Origin: an uncultured Halomicronema sp.
GTDB taxonomy: Bacteria; Cyanobacteriota; Cyanobacteriia; Phormidesmidales; Phormidesmidaceae
Direction: 5' to 3'
Length of the DNA: 12,113 nt
Assembly (NCBI GenBank): GCA_937897665.1
Contig: CALCPB010000642.1
Location: forward strand, 1 to 12,113
Shown here piece after piece: positions 1 to 7,401 of the stretch (its first letter is position 1; the number at the start of each line of letters is the position of its first letter). Below the pieces are notes generated by a model. It ran no database searches and was not told the DNA's origin. It was given only the letters and a program-made list of their open reading frames with translations. The position numbers and the translations under genes were made by a program.

Positions 1-622
1 GCTCTACCGCTTCGATACAGGGGTCGCCCGTGGGCGCTGTAGCAAAGCCCAAGCCGCCCGTCGCATTTCCCGCACTGCAGTAAGACACCTGCCGCACCGG
101 GGATTGAGCCAACTGCTTGGGGGCGATCGCCATAGGGGCATCTGGCTCACCCCAGCCCGTCCCGCCGGAGCGGCCCCGTTCCACCCGTAGGCCGTTTTCG
201 CAACCGCGACTCTCGTTACCTGCTAGGCCCCAGCCAATCAGGTAGTCGCCCCCCTGCACCTGACAGGGAAAGTAATAAATCGAAGCTTCAGGATGGGGAT
301 TCGTTTGAACGTAAAAGTTGAGGTCGGTGCCATCAGCGGCCAAAAACCGCAGTAGCGCCCGCGCATTGTTGGGCGGCACTGTAATCAGGGCGTCGCGCAC
401 CTGCTGCAAAATCGATCCGGTTTGAATCGATTCGGGCCGTCCACTTCGCCGAATGCGCAGTTCACTAGAGTTGCCCAAAATGTCATCAACGCGGGTCTGT
501 TCGGGCACGTCGGCAAATGCGGGCGCACTGACTAACAGGGCAGCGGTGCCCAAAACGATCGCACGGGCCTTGGGAGCCAAGGCCGGGTATCGACTCTCTC
601 GACGATGTTGATATGGAGGCAT
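1..622 (-). CDS. Secreted protein with possible FecR-like segment, 3' part outside window
   Basis: The gene runs off the left edge; 207 codons are visible. The start at 622 is the first possible one, because an in-frame TAA lies four codons upstream; no clear Shine-Dalgarno is seen. Residues 1-37 look like a Sec signal peptide: basic start (HRR, KAR), hydrophobic core (AIVLGTAALLVSA) and an AFA|DV cleavage site. Residues 46-105 resemble a FecR-type beta domain: a short strand ELRIRR, a Gly turn, TGSILQQ, then ALITVPPNNARALLRF followed by ADGTDL. This is motif impression only. Four cysteines (120, 141, 182, 202) in the exported part could form disulfides. After the FecR-like part the protein is Gly/Pro-rich and I do not recognise it. 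It is divergent from the LRR/CHAT operon with 144 bp between start codons, so the two units may share a control region. Reading frame and export signal are well supported; the family is uncertain. Confidence 0.75.
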   Translation of the reverse strand, partial: MPPYQHRRESRYPALAPKARAIVLGTAALLVSAPAFADVPEQTRVDDILGNSSELRIRRSGRPESIQTGSILQQVRDALITVPPNNARALLRFLAADGTDLNFYVQTNPHPEASIYYFPCQVQGGDYLIGWGLAGNESRGCENGLRVERGRSGGTGWGEPDAPMAIAPKQLAQSPVRQVSYCSAGNATGGLGFATAPTGDPCIEAVE

Positions 623-766
623 AGGGATGAGTTACAACTGAACCGGGGAGATTGATGCCACCCCAGCACCGCAAACTTACTGAATTAATTGGTGCTAAAG
701 ATCTCTACCCGACCGAGGGGAGTCTTTACTAAAGCTCGAAAAAATTTCTTTGGCTAGTTCCCGTTA
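623..766. promoter_or_regulatory. Divergent intergenic region between secreted protein and LRR/CHAT operon
   Basis: These 144 bp separate two divergent start codons, so both promoters should lie here. The stretch is AT-richer than its surroundings around 675-700 and 735-752 (GAATTAATT, AAAAAATTTC). I see no convincing -35/-10 pair and no clear operator, so only the position supports a regulatory call. Confidence 0.35.
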
Positions 767-1921
767 ATGCACCTTAATTCCGCTGTTGAGCCGGGGTGCC
801 GGCGATCGCTCCCCATCATGGGTCAAGTCTCTGTTATGGCGACCTTGCTGGTGTTGGTGGGAAGCAAGGTCGCCGCTCAGGCTGACGATGCCGCCTCATT
901 TCTCGAACTCTGTGAGGGCCGCGATCGCCAGTCTCTCGCCACCCAGCAAACTCTAGATGCTCTGCTCACCAGTCTCAAAACAGCGGATTGCGCGATCGCA
1001 AATGATACTTTGCTCGCCGCTGACTATTTGACGTTGAATGGGCTCAATCTTGAAGACCTGAGCGTTTTGGCTACGCTGCCCCATCTAACAGAACTGTATT
1101 TGGGCAGCAATCAAATTACCGACTTGGCCCCCCTCAGCCAGCTCACCCAGCTCAGAGTGCTCTCGCTGGAAAATAATGCGATCGCTAACCTGACACCGCT
1201 GGCGGCACTCAACACATTAGAAAGCTTGTATCTGAATCAAAATCGCCTGCAAGACCTGAGCCCGCTAGCCACCTTGACCAACCTGGTGGAGCTGGAAGCA
1301 AGCCGCAATCAGATTGTTGATCTACAGCCGCTAGCGGCCCTGTCTGAGCTGCAAATTCTTGATCTATCTGACAACGCCATCAGTGATCTCGCGCCTCTCT
1401 CGTCCTTAGAAAAGTTGGCCGTTTTGCGTCTGGATAGCAATGCTGTGGAGCAGCTAGCGCCGTTGCAAAGGCTGGATAATTTGACCGACCTCAGCCTCGA
1501 CTCCAATCAAGTTAGTGACCTGACGCCGCTGCTCGACCTGGCCCAGCTCACTGATTTGGATATCGACAACAATCCGTTCCCTGAGGGCGATCGCCGCCAG
1601 GTCGAGACCCCGATCAGCTTGCGCCGGTTGCGGCTGCAAAATACCTGCTTCGGCTGCGATTTGGCGGGGGTCGATTTTAGCGGCGCTGACCTGATTGGCG
1701 TCTATTTAGCAGAAGCCAACCTCGCCGCCGCCAACCTGCAAAATGCGGACTTGGTCGGTGCCAACTTAGAAAATGCCGACCTGAGCGATGCCGACCTGAG
1801 GAATGCCGACCTGACAGACACGATTTTGACCGGGGCGAACTTGGCTGGAGCCCAGTTGACGGGGGCAAATCTGTGCCGAACGCGGCTGCCCGATGACACC
1901 TTAGGACGGTGCGCCCCATGA
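767..1921 (+). CDS. Secreted leucine-rich repeat + pentapeptide repeat protein
   Basis: 384 residues, probably exported. An in-frame TAG at 755 bounds the start. ATG 767 gives a basic n-region (CRRS), a hydrophobic core (VMATLLVLVG) and AQA|DD cleavage near residue 39. ATG 818 is possible but leaves no positive charge before the core. Neither has a clear Shine-Dalgarno. After a cap with Cys49 and Cys75, residues 88-272 hold about eight 22-residue LRRs of the internalin/SDS22 type (consensus LxxLxLxxNxIxDLxPL). From about residue 297 to 375 come some fifteen pentapeptide repeats of the A(D/N)Lxx form, which fold as a right-handed beta-helix in known members. Both modules are protein-binding solenoids without catalytic residues, so a recognition or scaffold role is inferred. 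Its stop overlaps the start of the LRR-TPR-CHAT gene, whose N-terminal half is paralogous. The two are almost certainly one operon. Confidence 0.9.
   Translation: MHLNSAVEPGCRRSLPIMGQVSVMATLLVLVGSKVAAQADDAASFLELCEGRDRQSLATQQTLDALLTSLKTADCAIANDTLLAADYLTLNGLNLEDLSVLATLPHLTELYLGSNQITDLAPLSQLTQLRVLSLENNAIANLTPLAALNTLESLYLNQNRLQDLSPLATLTNLVELEASRNQIVDLQPLAALSELQILDLSDNAISDLAPLSSLEKLAVLRLDSNAVEQLAPLQRLDNLTDLSLDSNQVSDLTPLLDLAQLTDLDIDNNPFPEGDRRQVETPISLRRLRLQNTCFGCDLAGVDFSGADLIGVYLAEANLAAANLQNADLVGANLENADLSDADLRNADLTDTILTGANLAGAQLTGANLCRTRLPDDTLGRCAP
1742..1816 (+). repeat. 15-bp tandem repeats encoding pentapeptide units
   Basis: Five 15-bp units lie in register with the codons. The last three, at 1772, 1787 and 1802, share the core ATGCCGACCTGA and differ mainly at the first and last bases; they encode NADLS, DADLR and NADLT. 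The units before them (1742, 1757) are more diverged. The near identity at DNA level suggests recent unit duplication by slippage or unequal recombination. Confidence 0.8.
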
Positions 1922-4905
1922 AAAGCAACCGATGGGCGATCGCGGTGCTGGCCTGTTTAGCTTGGTTGTTGGCTCTGAGCCCAGCTCTGTTAGCGAACGA
2001 GGCAACACCGTCCGAGTCGTTTGTCACCTGGTGTGAACGGTCAGCGGATCTGACTCCTGAAACGCGCCAAACCGTTGACGCCCTGCTTGCCGTCAGCGGC
2101 GGTGCTGACTGCCAGACCGCCCAAGATTTTCTCACCACGACAACCGAATTGGATCTGACCGCGCGGCAGATTACCAATTTGAGTCCACTGGCAACGTTGC
2201 CGCAGCTAACGACTCTCTATGCCGGTCAAAACCAGATTGCCGATCTGACGCCCTTGTCTGACCTGAACCAGCTCACCACCCTCTATCTGCTGGACAACCA
2301 GATTACTGACCTGCGCCCGATCGCTTCACTAAATCGTCTCACCACCCTTTCTATTGATCAGAATCAGGTGAGCGATCTCAGCCCGCTGGCAGAACTCCCC
2401 TCGCTCACCGTGCTTTTTGCCAATAGCAATCAGGTGCGATCGCTCGCCCCCTTAGCCAAACTGACAACGTTGACCGAACTCTACCTGGCCGACAATCAGC
2501 TTGCGGATTTACAGCCCCTGGCAGAGCTATCCCAACTGGCTTACGTGAACCTGGGCAATAACCAGATCATCACGGTGGAGGCCTTGGCCAAGCTGGACGC
2601 CCTGATTGATCTCGATCTAAGTGAAAATCGCCTAGTGCAGCTGCAGGCGCTCGCCAATTTGGCCAACCTGAACCAGCTGGATCTGCGCAATAATCCCCTC
2701 GCGACTAAAGCCTGTCCGGTGTTTCCGGCCACGATCTGTGTGTTTAGTGACGATGCCGCCGAACTGTATCAAATGGGGACAGCACAGCTCAATCAGGGAG
2801 AATTCACCGCCGCGCTGGCAACGTTTGAGACCGCATTACCGATTTACCAAACTGGCGGCGATCGCCTGCGCGAAACCGATGTGCTAGATCGCCTGGGCAA
2901 CGCCTACGACGGCCTTGGCCAATATGCCAATTCGCTTAATCGCTATCAGCAAGCAGCCGCGATTCGAGCGCAGGTGGGTGATCGCCAGGGCGAAAGCGAT
3001 ACGCTCACCAACCTGGGCATCACCTATATTCGCCTTGGCCAAACCGAAAAAGCGGTCACCGCTCTGGAAGCGGCATTGGCGATCACCACCGAGTTAATCC
3101 CGCGCGATCGCAGTTGGTTGCGACCGGCCCCGCGCGAAGGCGACATCCTCAGCGGCCTAGCCTTAGCCTATGACCAGCTCGGCGAGGATGCCCCGGCCCT
3201 ACGCTATGCCAAGCAGAGTCTGGCCAGCTATCGGCGGGGGAATGACCGCACGGGTGAGGTGATCGCCTTAGTGCGGGTTGGCACGGCCTATCTCAACTTG
3301 GGCGATCGCGACAAAGCTCGCACCTATCTCGATAAAGCCCTAGAGCTGAGCGAACGATTGGGCGATCGCGCCAGCCAGGCCCGCAGTCTGGAGGCCCTCG
3401 GTGATTTTTCCGCGCAGGCGGGTGCGGTTGACACGGCGCGTGACCGCTACGAACAAGCCCTCGCCCTCCACCGCGAGATCGACAACGCGCCCGGTGCGGG
3501 GTCAACGCTGAACGCGATGGGCACGCTGCTGCTCGAAGCCGATCAGCCTCAGGCTGCCGCTGAGGCATTGTCGGAAACAGTGGCGCTGTGGGAATCTTTG
3601 CGCCCCGGCCTCACCGATGAAAACAAAATTTCCATTGCCGAAATCCAGGCCGAAACCTATCGGCTCTGGCAGCGATCGCTGATTGCCTTGGATGACCCCG
3701 AGGCGAGTTTAGAAGCATCCGAGCGGGGCCGGGGCCGCGCCTTTATCGAACTCTTGGCGCATCGCCTGACGCTGCAGGGCCAAGCTTTACCCACCGAGCA
3801 GTTGGCCCCGCCCACCATGGCCCAAATTCGCCAGTTAGCTCAAACGCAAGCTGTCACCCTGGTGGAATATGCCGTAGTCGGCGCGGATCTCTACAGCTGG
3901 GTGGTGCAGCCAGACGGCACCCTGCACTTTGTCAGTCAATCGCTCGAAGGGCAGGCGATCGCCACTTGGGTCGAAGACAACCGACAGGCGCTGAACATTC
4001 CCCGACGCGGCCTCGGGGTGCAGCCCGTCATCGCGGGACAAACGCCGGAAATTGCTCCCGCTCAAGCCAACCTCAGTCGGCTGTATGAGCTGTTGGTTGA
4101 ACCGATCACGCCCTTTTTGCCCACTGACCCTGAGGCGACGGTCGTCATTGTGCCCCAGGGTGAACTGTTTTTGGTGCCTTTTGCCGCACTGGTCGAGCGC
4201 ACCGGCACCGCGCTGTTAGAACAGCACGCCTTGGCCTTTGCGCCCGCCCTGAGTTTGCTGACGATCGCCTCCGCCCAAACCGAGGCGTTAACCATTGGCA
4301 GCGGCTCAGCAGTGGTGGTCGGTAACCCCACCATGCCCGCCGACCCCAACACGGGCCGACCGCTGCAGCCGCTGTTTGGCGCTGAGACTGAAGCTTTAGC
4401 AGTGGCCGCGACGCTCAACACGCAGCCGCTGATTGGCGATGCGGCGACCAAGTCGGCCGTCATGGCCGCGATCGAACAGGTGGACATTATTCACCTGGCC
4501 ACCCACGGCCTGCTTGATGATTTTGGGACGGGCATTCCCGGCGTGCTGGCGCTGGCTCCAACACCGAACGATTCTGGCTATTTGACCGCCGCTGAAATTT
4601 TAGACCTGTCGTTGACCGCGCAGCTGGCCGTTTTGAGTGCCTGTAACACTGGGCAGGGCAGCATTACGGGCGATGGCGTGGTGGGTCTGTCGCGATCGCT
4701 GCTCACTGCCGGGGTGGACAACGTGATGGTAACGCTGTGGTCGATTCCCGATGAGCCCACCGCTGTGATGATGACCGCGTTTTACGATGCCCTCAAGACG
4801 GAACCGAACCGGGCGATCGCCCTGCGGCAAGCCATGCTCGCCACCCGTGAACAGTTTGAGCATCCCACCAACTGGGCCGCCTTTACCCTCTATGGACTTA
4901 GCTAG
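1918..4905 (+). CDS. Secreted LRR-TPR-CHAT protein (caspase-like protease)
   Basis: 995 residues. ATG 1918 is chosen because AGGA at 1903-1906 is well placed for it and it overlaps the previous stop as ATGA. GTG 1909 is in frame but too close to that AGGA. Residues 1-26 are a signal peptide (MKSNRW, hydrophobic core, cleavage near ALLA|NE). A cap with Cys39 and Cys65 precedes about eight SDS22-like LRRs (76-262). Seven TPRs with a 40-residue period follow (about 281-558). The C-terminal CHAT domain (about 630-995) has VPQGELFLVPFAAL near 745, HLATHG with His863, and LSACNTGQG with Cys909. These are the conserved His and Cys of this clan CD, caspase/separase-like fold, so activity is expected but not shown. 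In known TPR-CHAT proteins the TPR part controls or presents substrates to the protease. Here the signal peptide puts the whole protein outside the cytoplasm. Its substrate is unknown. The partner encoded upstream shares its N-terminal half. Confidence 0.93.
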   Translation: MKSNRWAIAVLACLAWLLALSPALLANEATPSESFVTWCERSADLTPETRQTVDALLAVSGGADCQTAQDFLTTTTELDLTARQITNLSPLATLPQLTTLYAGQNQIADLTPLSDLNQLTTLYLLDNQITDLRPIASLNRLTTLSIDQNQVSDLSPLAELPSLTVLFANSNQVRSLAPLAKLTTLTELYLADNQLADLQPLAELSQLAYVNLGNNQIITVEALAKLDALIDLDLSENRLVQLQALANLANLNQLDLRNNPLATKACPVFPATICVFSDDAAELYQMGTAQLNQGEFTAALATFETALPIYQTGGDRLRETDVLDRLGNAYDGLGQYANSLNRYQQAAAIRAQVGDRQGESDTLTNLGITYIRLGQTEKAVTALEAALAITTELIPRDRSWLRPAPREGDILSGLALAYDQLGEDAPALRYAKQSLASYRRGNDRTGEVIALVRVGTAYLNLGDRDKARTYLDKALELSERLGDRASQARSLEALGDFSAQAGAVDTARDRYEQALALHREIDNAPGAGSTLNAMGTLLLEADQPQAAAEALSETVALWESLRPGLTDENKISIAEIQAETYRLWQRSLIALDDPEASLEASERGRGRAFIELLAHRLTLQGQALPTEQLAPPTMAQIRQLAQTQAVTLVEYAVVGADLYSWVVQPDGTLHFVSQSLEGQAIATWVEDNRQALNIPRRGLGVQPVIAGQTPEIAPAQANLSRLYELLVEPITPFLPTDPEATVVIVPQGELFLVPFAALVERTGTALLEQHALAFAPALSLLTIASAQTEALTIGSGSAVVVGNPTMPADPNTGRPLQPLFGAETEALAVAATLNTQPLIGDAATKSAVMAAIEQVDIIHLATHGLLDDFGTGIPGVLALAPTPNDSGYLTAAEILDLSLTAQLAVLSACNTGQGSITGDGVVGLSRSLLTAGVDNVMVTLWSIPDEPTAVMMTAFYDALKTEPNRAIALRQAMLATREQFEHPTNWAAFTLYGLS

Positions 4906-5068
4906 GCGACCCGCATCTGGTTGAATGATCCCCTTTTTGGGAAATACTTTGAGCACAGGACGATAGGTTGAAATTATGAGCAGGCACCCGAGCCACTCGA
5001 TAGCTGCCCTGACATCGATTGCAGCGGACGAGCTGATTAGACACCTGCTCTCACGAACTCACTACGTT

Positions 5069-5839
5069 CTATGGCACTAGCGTTGCGCTCACCAGCTGTT
5101 GCGTGTAGGGATGCTGTGGGTCATCGAGCACCTGATCGGTGAGGCCCGCTTCGACGACCTGACCGTTTTGCATCACCATTAGCCGATGGGCCAGCAACCG
5201 CACCACGCCAATATCGTGGGTCACTAGAATGACGCTCAGGTGCAGCGTGCGCACCAGCGATCGCATCAAATCCAAAAGTTTGGCCTGCACCGAGACATCT
5301 AATCCACCCGTGGGCTCATCCATCAGCACCAGACGCGGGCGCGTCACCAAAATGCGGGCCAGCTGCAGCCGCTGCTGCATCCCTCCCGAAAACGTACTCG
5401 GCAAATCATCCATCCGCTGATCCGGAATTTCGACTTCATTCAGCCACTGCAGCGCCTCCGTGCGAATGTTGCCGTAATGACGCTCCCCCACATCCAGCAG
5501 GCGCTCGCCGATGTTGGCCCCCGCCGTCACGCCTAGTCGCAACCCATCGCGGGGATTTTGCCGCACAAAGCCCCATTCCGTTTTCATCAGCTTGCGGCGC
5601 TGGGGTTCTGGCAAAGTGCAGAGGTCTAGTAGAGACTCGCTGCGATCACAATAGGTCATCGCACCGTCATCAATCGGCAGCTCACCGGCAATACAGTTCA
5701 GCAGGGTGCTTTTGCCCGAGCCCGACTCACCGATAATGCCCAGCACCTGACCGGGGTAGAGCGCAAACGAAATGCGATCGCAGGCGGCGATCGAGCCGTA
5801 GGTTTTACTCAGGTTTTGAACGGTTAACAGCGGCTCCAT
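5069..5839 (-). CDS. phnK: PhnK-like ABC transporter-type ATPase (C-P lyase system), isolated
   Basis: 256 residues from ATG 5839, chosen because a strong purine-rich ribosome binding site (AGGACAGGAAGGGAT) precedes it; the frame is open upstream to 5890. All ABC ATPase motifs are present: Walker A GESGSGKST (37-45), Q-loop Gln94, signature SGGMQ (151-155), Walker B VLMDEP (171-176) and switch His208. Stretches recalled from E. coli PhnK are matched closely: TEWGFVRQNP, GANIGERL, RHYGNIR, EVEIPDQRMDDLPSTFSGG, DEPTGGLDVSVQAKLLDL, and the end GLTDQVLDDPQHPYTQ. In E. coli, PhnK binds the PhnGHIJ core complex needed for C-P bond cleavage of phosphonates. No phnG-J, phnL, phnM or permease gene is in this window. 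It lies 50 bp after the HetZ-related gene on the same strand and could be co-transcribed. A dipeptide/oligopeptide transporter ATPase is the main alternative, but the PhnK-specific blocks argue against it. Confidence 0.85.
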   Translation of the reverse strand: MEPLLTVQNLSKTYGSIAACDRISFALYPGQVLGIIGESGSGKSTLLNCIAGELPIDDGAMTYCDRSESLLDLCTLPEPQRRKLMKTEWGFVRQNPRDGLRLGVTAGANIGERLLDVGERHYGNIRTEALQWLNEVEIPDQRMDDLPSTFSGGMQQRLQLARILVTRPRLVLMDEPTGGLDVSVQAKLLDLMRSLVRTLHLSVILVTHDIGVVRLLAHRLMVMQNGQVVEAGLTDQVLDDPQHPYTQQLVSATLVP

Positions 5840-5889
5840 ATCCCTTCCTGTCCTCTGATAAAACTTGAGTCCTGGCAATACCAACGTCA

Positions 5890-7032
5890 CTAGCTACTGT
5901 TCGCTTCTTGCCTCAGGTTTTGCGCATCTAAATAAAGCTGAGCCCACTCGCCGGTGACTTGCTTCGGCTTCAGGTTAGTTGATTGAGCGATTTCGTCGAA
6001 GGTTTGCCCTGCCTTGAGACTCTGCAGAATTTTCCGCTGCAGCGGATTGCAGGCCGCTTGAAACTCTTCCCACTGTTCGGGAATTAGGCCCAAATTGTGC
6101 TCTTTTAACGAGGTTTGTAGCCAGCCCAAGACCAAATCAGGCTGCTCTTTGAGGGTAAACACACGAATGGCGTGGTAGCGAATCTTTTCGCGCAGGCGGT
6201 AGGCTTCCTTCGTGGATAAATCGAGCCGCTGAGAAATCATCTCTTGGGTAAACCCCTGCAGGTGCAGCTCTAGCCACTGCACAGCGGTGGCATCGAGGGT
6301 GTCATGCAGATAGGTGGCAAACCCCGTTTTGACCTGCTCTCGCATAGCCTGGGCTTCTTCGACCTGGGTTTGCGATTCATACTTCGAGACGGCTTCGACA
6401 TCCAACAAACTCATTGAGGAGTCGGGATCATCAGTGCCAATTTCTTCTGAAATCAGGCGAATCATTTCCCCAGAGGGAATGTTGGTCATGCCGCCGCGCT
6501 GCGATCGCCGCAGATAGTTGACAAAGCGATAGACCAACAGCGGCTGGTTACGAATGGGCCGCAGACAATATTCTTCAATCGTGGCCAGCATCAGCAGATT
6601 GCGCACTTGCGATCGCGGCGAGCATTCGCCAATCCAGCGCACCTGCTCCTTTAAGTAGCGATCGCTCTGCAGCATTTCTTGAATCACTTCCTGCAGCACA
6701 TCCGTCACGGTGCGGCGGCGATCGCGGCTGAGGGCAATCCAAGTGCGTACTTTGCTCCGCACCAAAAAGAGGCTGCTCAATCGTTTGATCAGGTTGCGAT
6801 AGGCGCGGTCAGGGCCAATGTTCCAATAGCGCTGCCGCAAAATTTGATAGCGATATTCCAGCGCTTGAGCCAATACCTTCTGCTTGGTTGCTTCAACAGC
6901 GTCATCAAACCGCTCAGGATTTGGCCCTAACAGCCACACCAAAATGCTTTGCCGGGAATTATCGCTCTCTTCGGCAAGCTCAGTCGCCAACTTAGTTGAC
7001 CATCTCTGAGTAATGTCATCTACCGCCGTCAT
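5890..7032 (-). CDS. HetZ-related putative DNA-binding regulator
   Basis: 380 residues from ATG 7032; the ribosome binding site is weak. I recognise the overall pattern as the cyanobacterial HetZ-related family, which also occurs in strains without heterocysts. This rests on memory of the family, not on an alignment. The middle part (about 60-175) is mostly helical and basic (ILRQRYW, VRSKVRTWIALSRDRRRTV, LLVYRFVNYLRRSQR). Residues 246-293 read like a sigma-70 region 4 helix-turn-helix: GFTQEMISQRLDLSTKEAYR then LREKIRYHAIRVF. Residues 327-372 contain a second such element (LQRKILQSLKAGQTFDEIAQ then STNLKPKQV). There is no membrane segment or signal peptide, so it should act in the cytoplasm, probably on DNA. 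In Anabaena, HetZ controls early heterocyst development; the role of this relative is unknown. The PhnK-like gene follows after 50 bp on the same strand. Confidence 0.65.
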   Translation of the reverse strand: MTAVDDITQRWSTKLATELAEESDNSRQSILVWLLGPNPERFDDAVEATKQKVLAQALEYRYQILRQRYWNIGPDRAYRNLIKRLSSLFLVRSKVRTWIALSRDRRRTVTDVLQEVIQEMLQSDRYLKEQVRWIGECSPRSQVRNLLMLATIEEYCLRPIRNQPLLVYRFVNYLRRSQRGGMTNIPSGEMIRLISEEIGTDDPDSSMSLLDVEAVSKYESQTQVEEAQAMREQVKTGFATYLHDTLDATAVQWLELHLQGFTQEMISQRLDLSTKEAYRLREKIRYHAIRVFTLKEQPDLVLGWLQTSLKEHNLGLIPEQWEEFQAACNPLQRKILQSLKAGQTFDEIAQSTNLKPKQVTGEWAQLYLDAQNLRQEANSS

Positions 7033-7401
7033 GCTACCGGTACCTAGTCCAGCTCATAGCTGATTGTAGGGTGGATCGGAAAACCCTGCTGCTACTCACG
7101 AAAAAGACGCCAACAAATCTAGCAAAAATGCTCTAATCACGGCCCATCTAGGCGCTGTCTGCGGCTGCCAGGGATATTTCAATACTATTGATATTGATCA
7201 ATGCCGTGACTGAAAAGTTACGACCAAGACTTGATAAATCCTATCAAACTCCGTATCCCCGGCGGTTGAATCATGGCACTCGCGATCGCCCCAACCCCCG
7301 TTCTAAACAGCTGCACTGAGTCGATGCGATCGAGTGTTAGCACCCTCACCCCACCGCTGCTCTTAGTCGGTATGCTGGGCATGATTTTTACGGTGAAAAA
7401 G
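7033..7401. other. 369-bp intergenic region between HetZ-related and GNAT genes
   Basis: The region separates two divergent genes, so promoters for both are expected. The plus-strand frame of the acetyltransferase is open back to ATG 7273, but the extra 43 residues (Pro/Ser/Thr/Leu-rich) do not look like part of a GNAT domain. One HIP1 site lies near 7284, and an AT-rich stretch with two adjacent palindromes at 7180-7202. I see no other gene. Confidence 0.5.
7180..7202. promoter_or_regulatory. Two adjacent palindromes, candidate operator
   Basis: CAATACTATTG (7180-7190, symmetric around one base) is followed by the perfect palindrome ATTGATCAAT (7193-7202). They sit in an AT-rich island between two divergent genes. 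A regulator binding site is possible, but short AT-rich palindromes also arise by chance. Confidence 0.25.

Noticed and set aside
1677..2177. 166-codon minus-strand frame opposite the LRR genes
   Set aside because: It is antisense to the pentapeptide and signal-peptide coding regions; its Arg/Ser/Gly-rich product reflects the repeat DNA on the other strand.
767..2700. Periodic 66-bp DNA pattern as a possible CRISPR or satellite array
   Set aside because: The period equals 22 codons of LRR protein, the units are diverged at DNA level, and there are no spacers or exact repeats.
4927..4945. Possible terminator TCCCCTTTTTGGGA between the CHAT and phnK genes
   Set aside because: The stem is only four base pairs with the T-run in the loop, so it is not a plausible intrinsic terminator on either strand.
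7273..7401. N-terminal extension of the acetyltransferase from ATG 7273
   Set aside because: The extra 43 residues are low-complexity and precede a typical GNAT beginning at 7402; they are probably untranslated.
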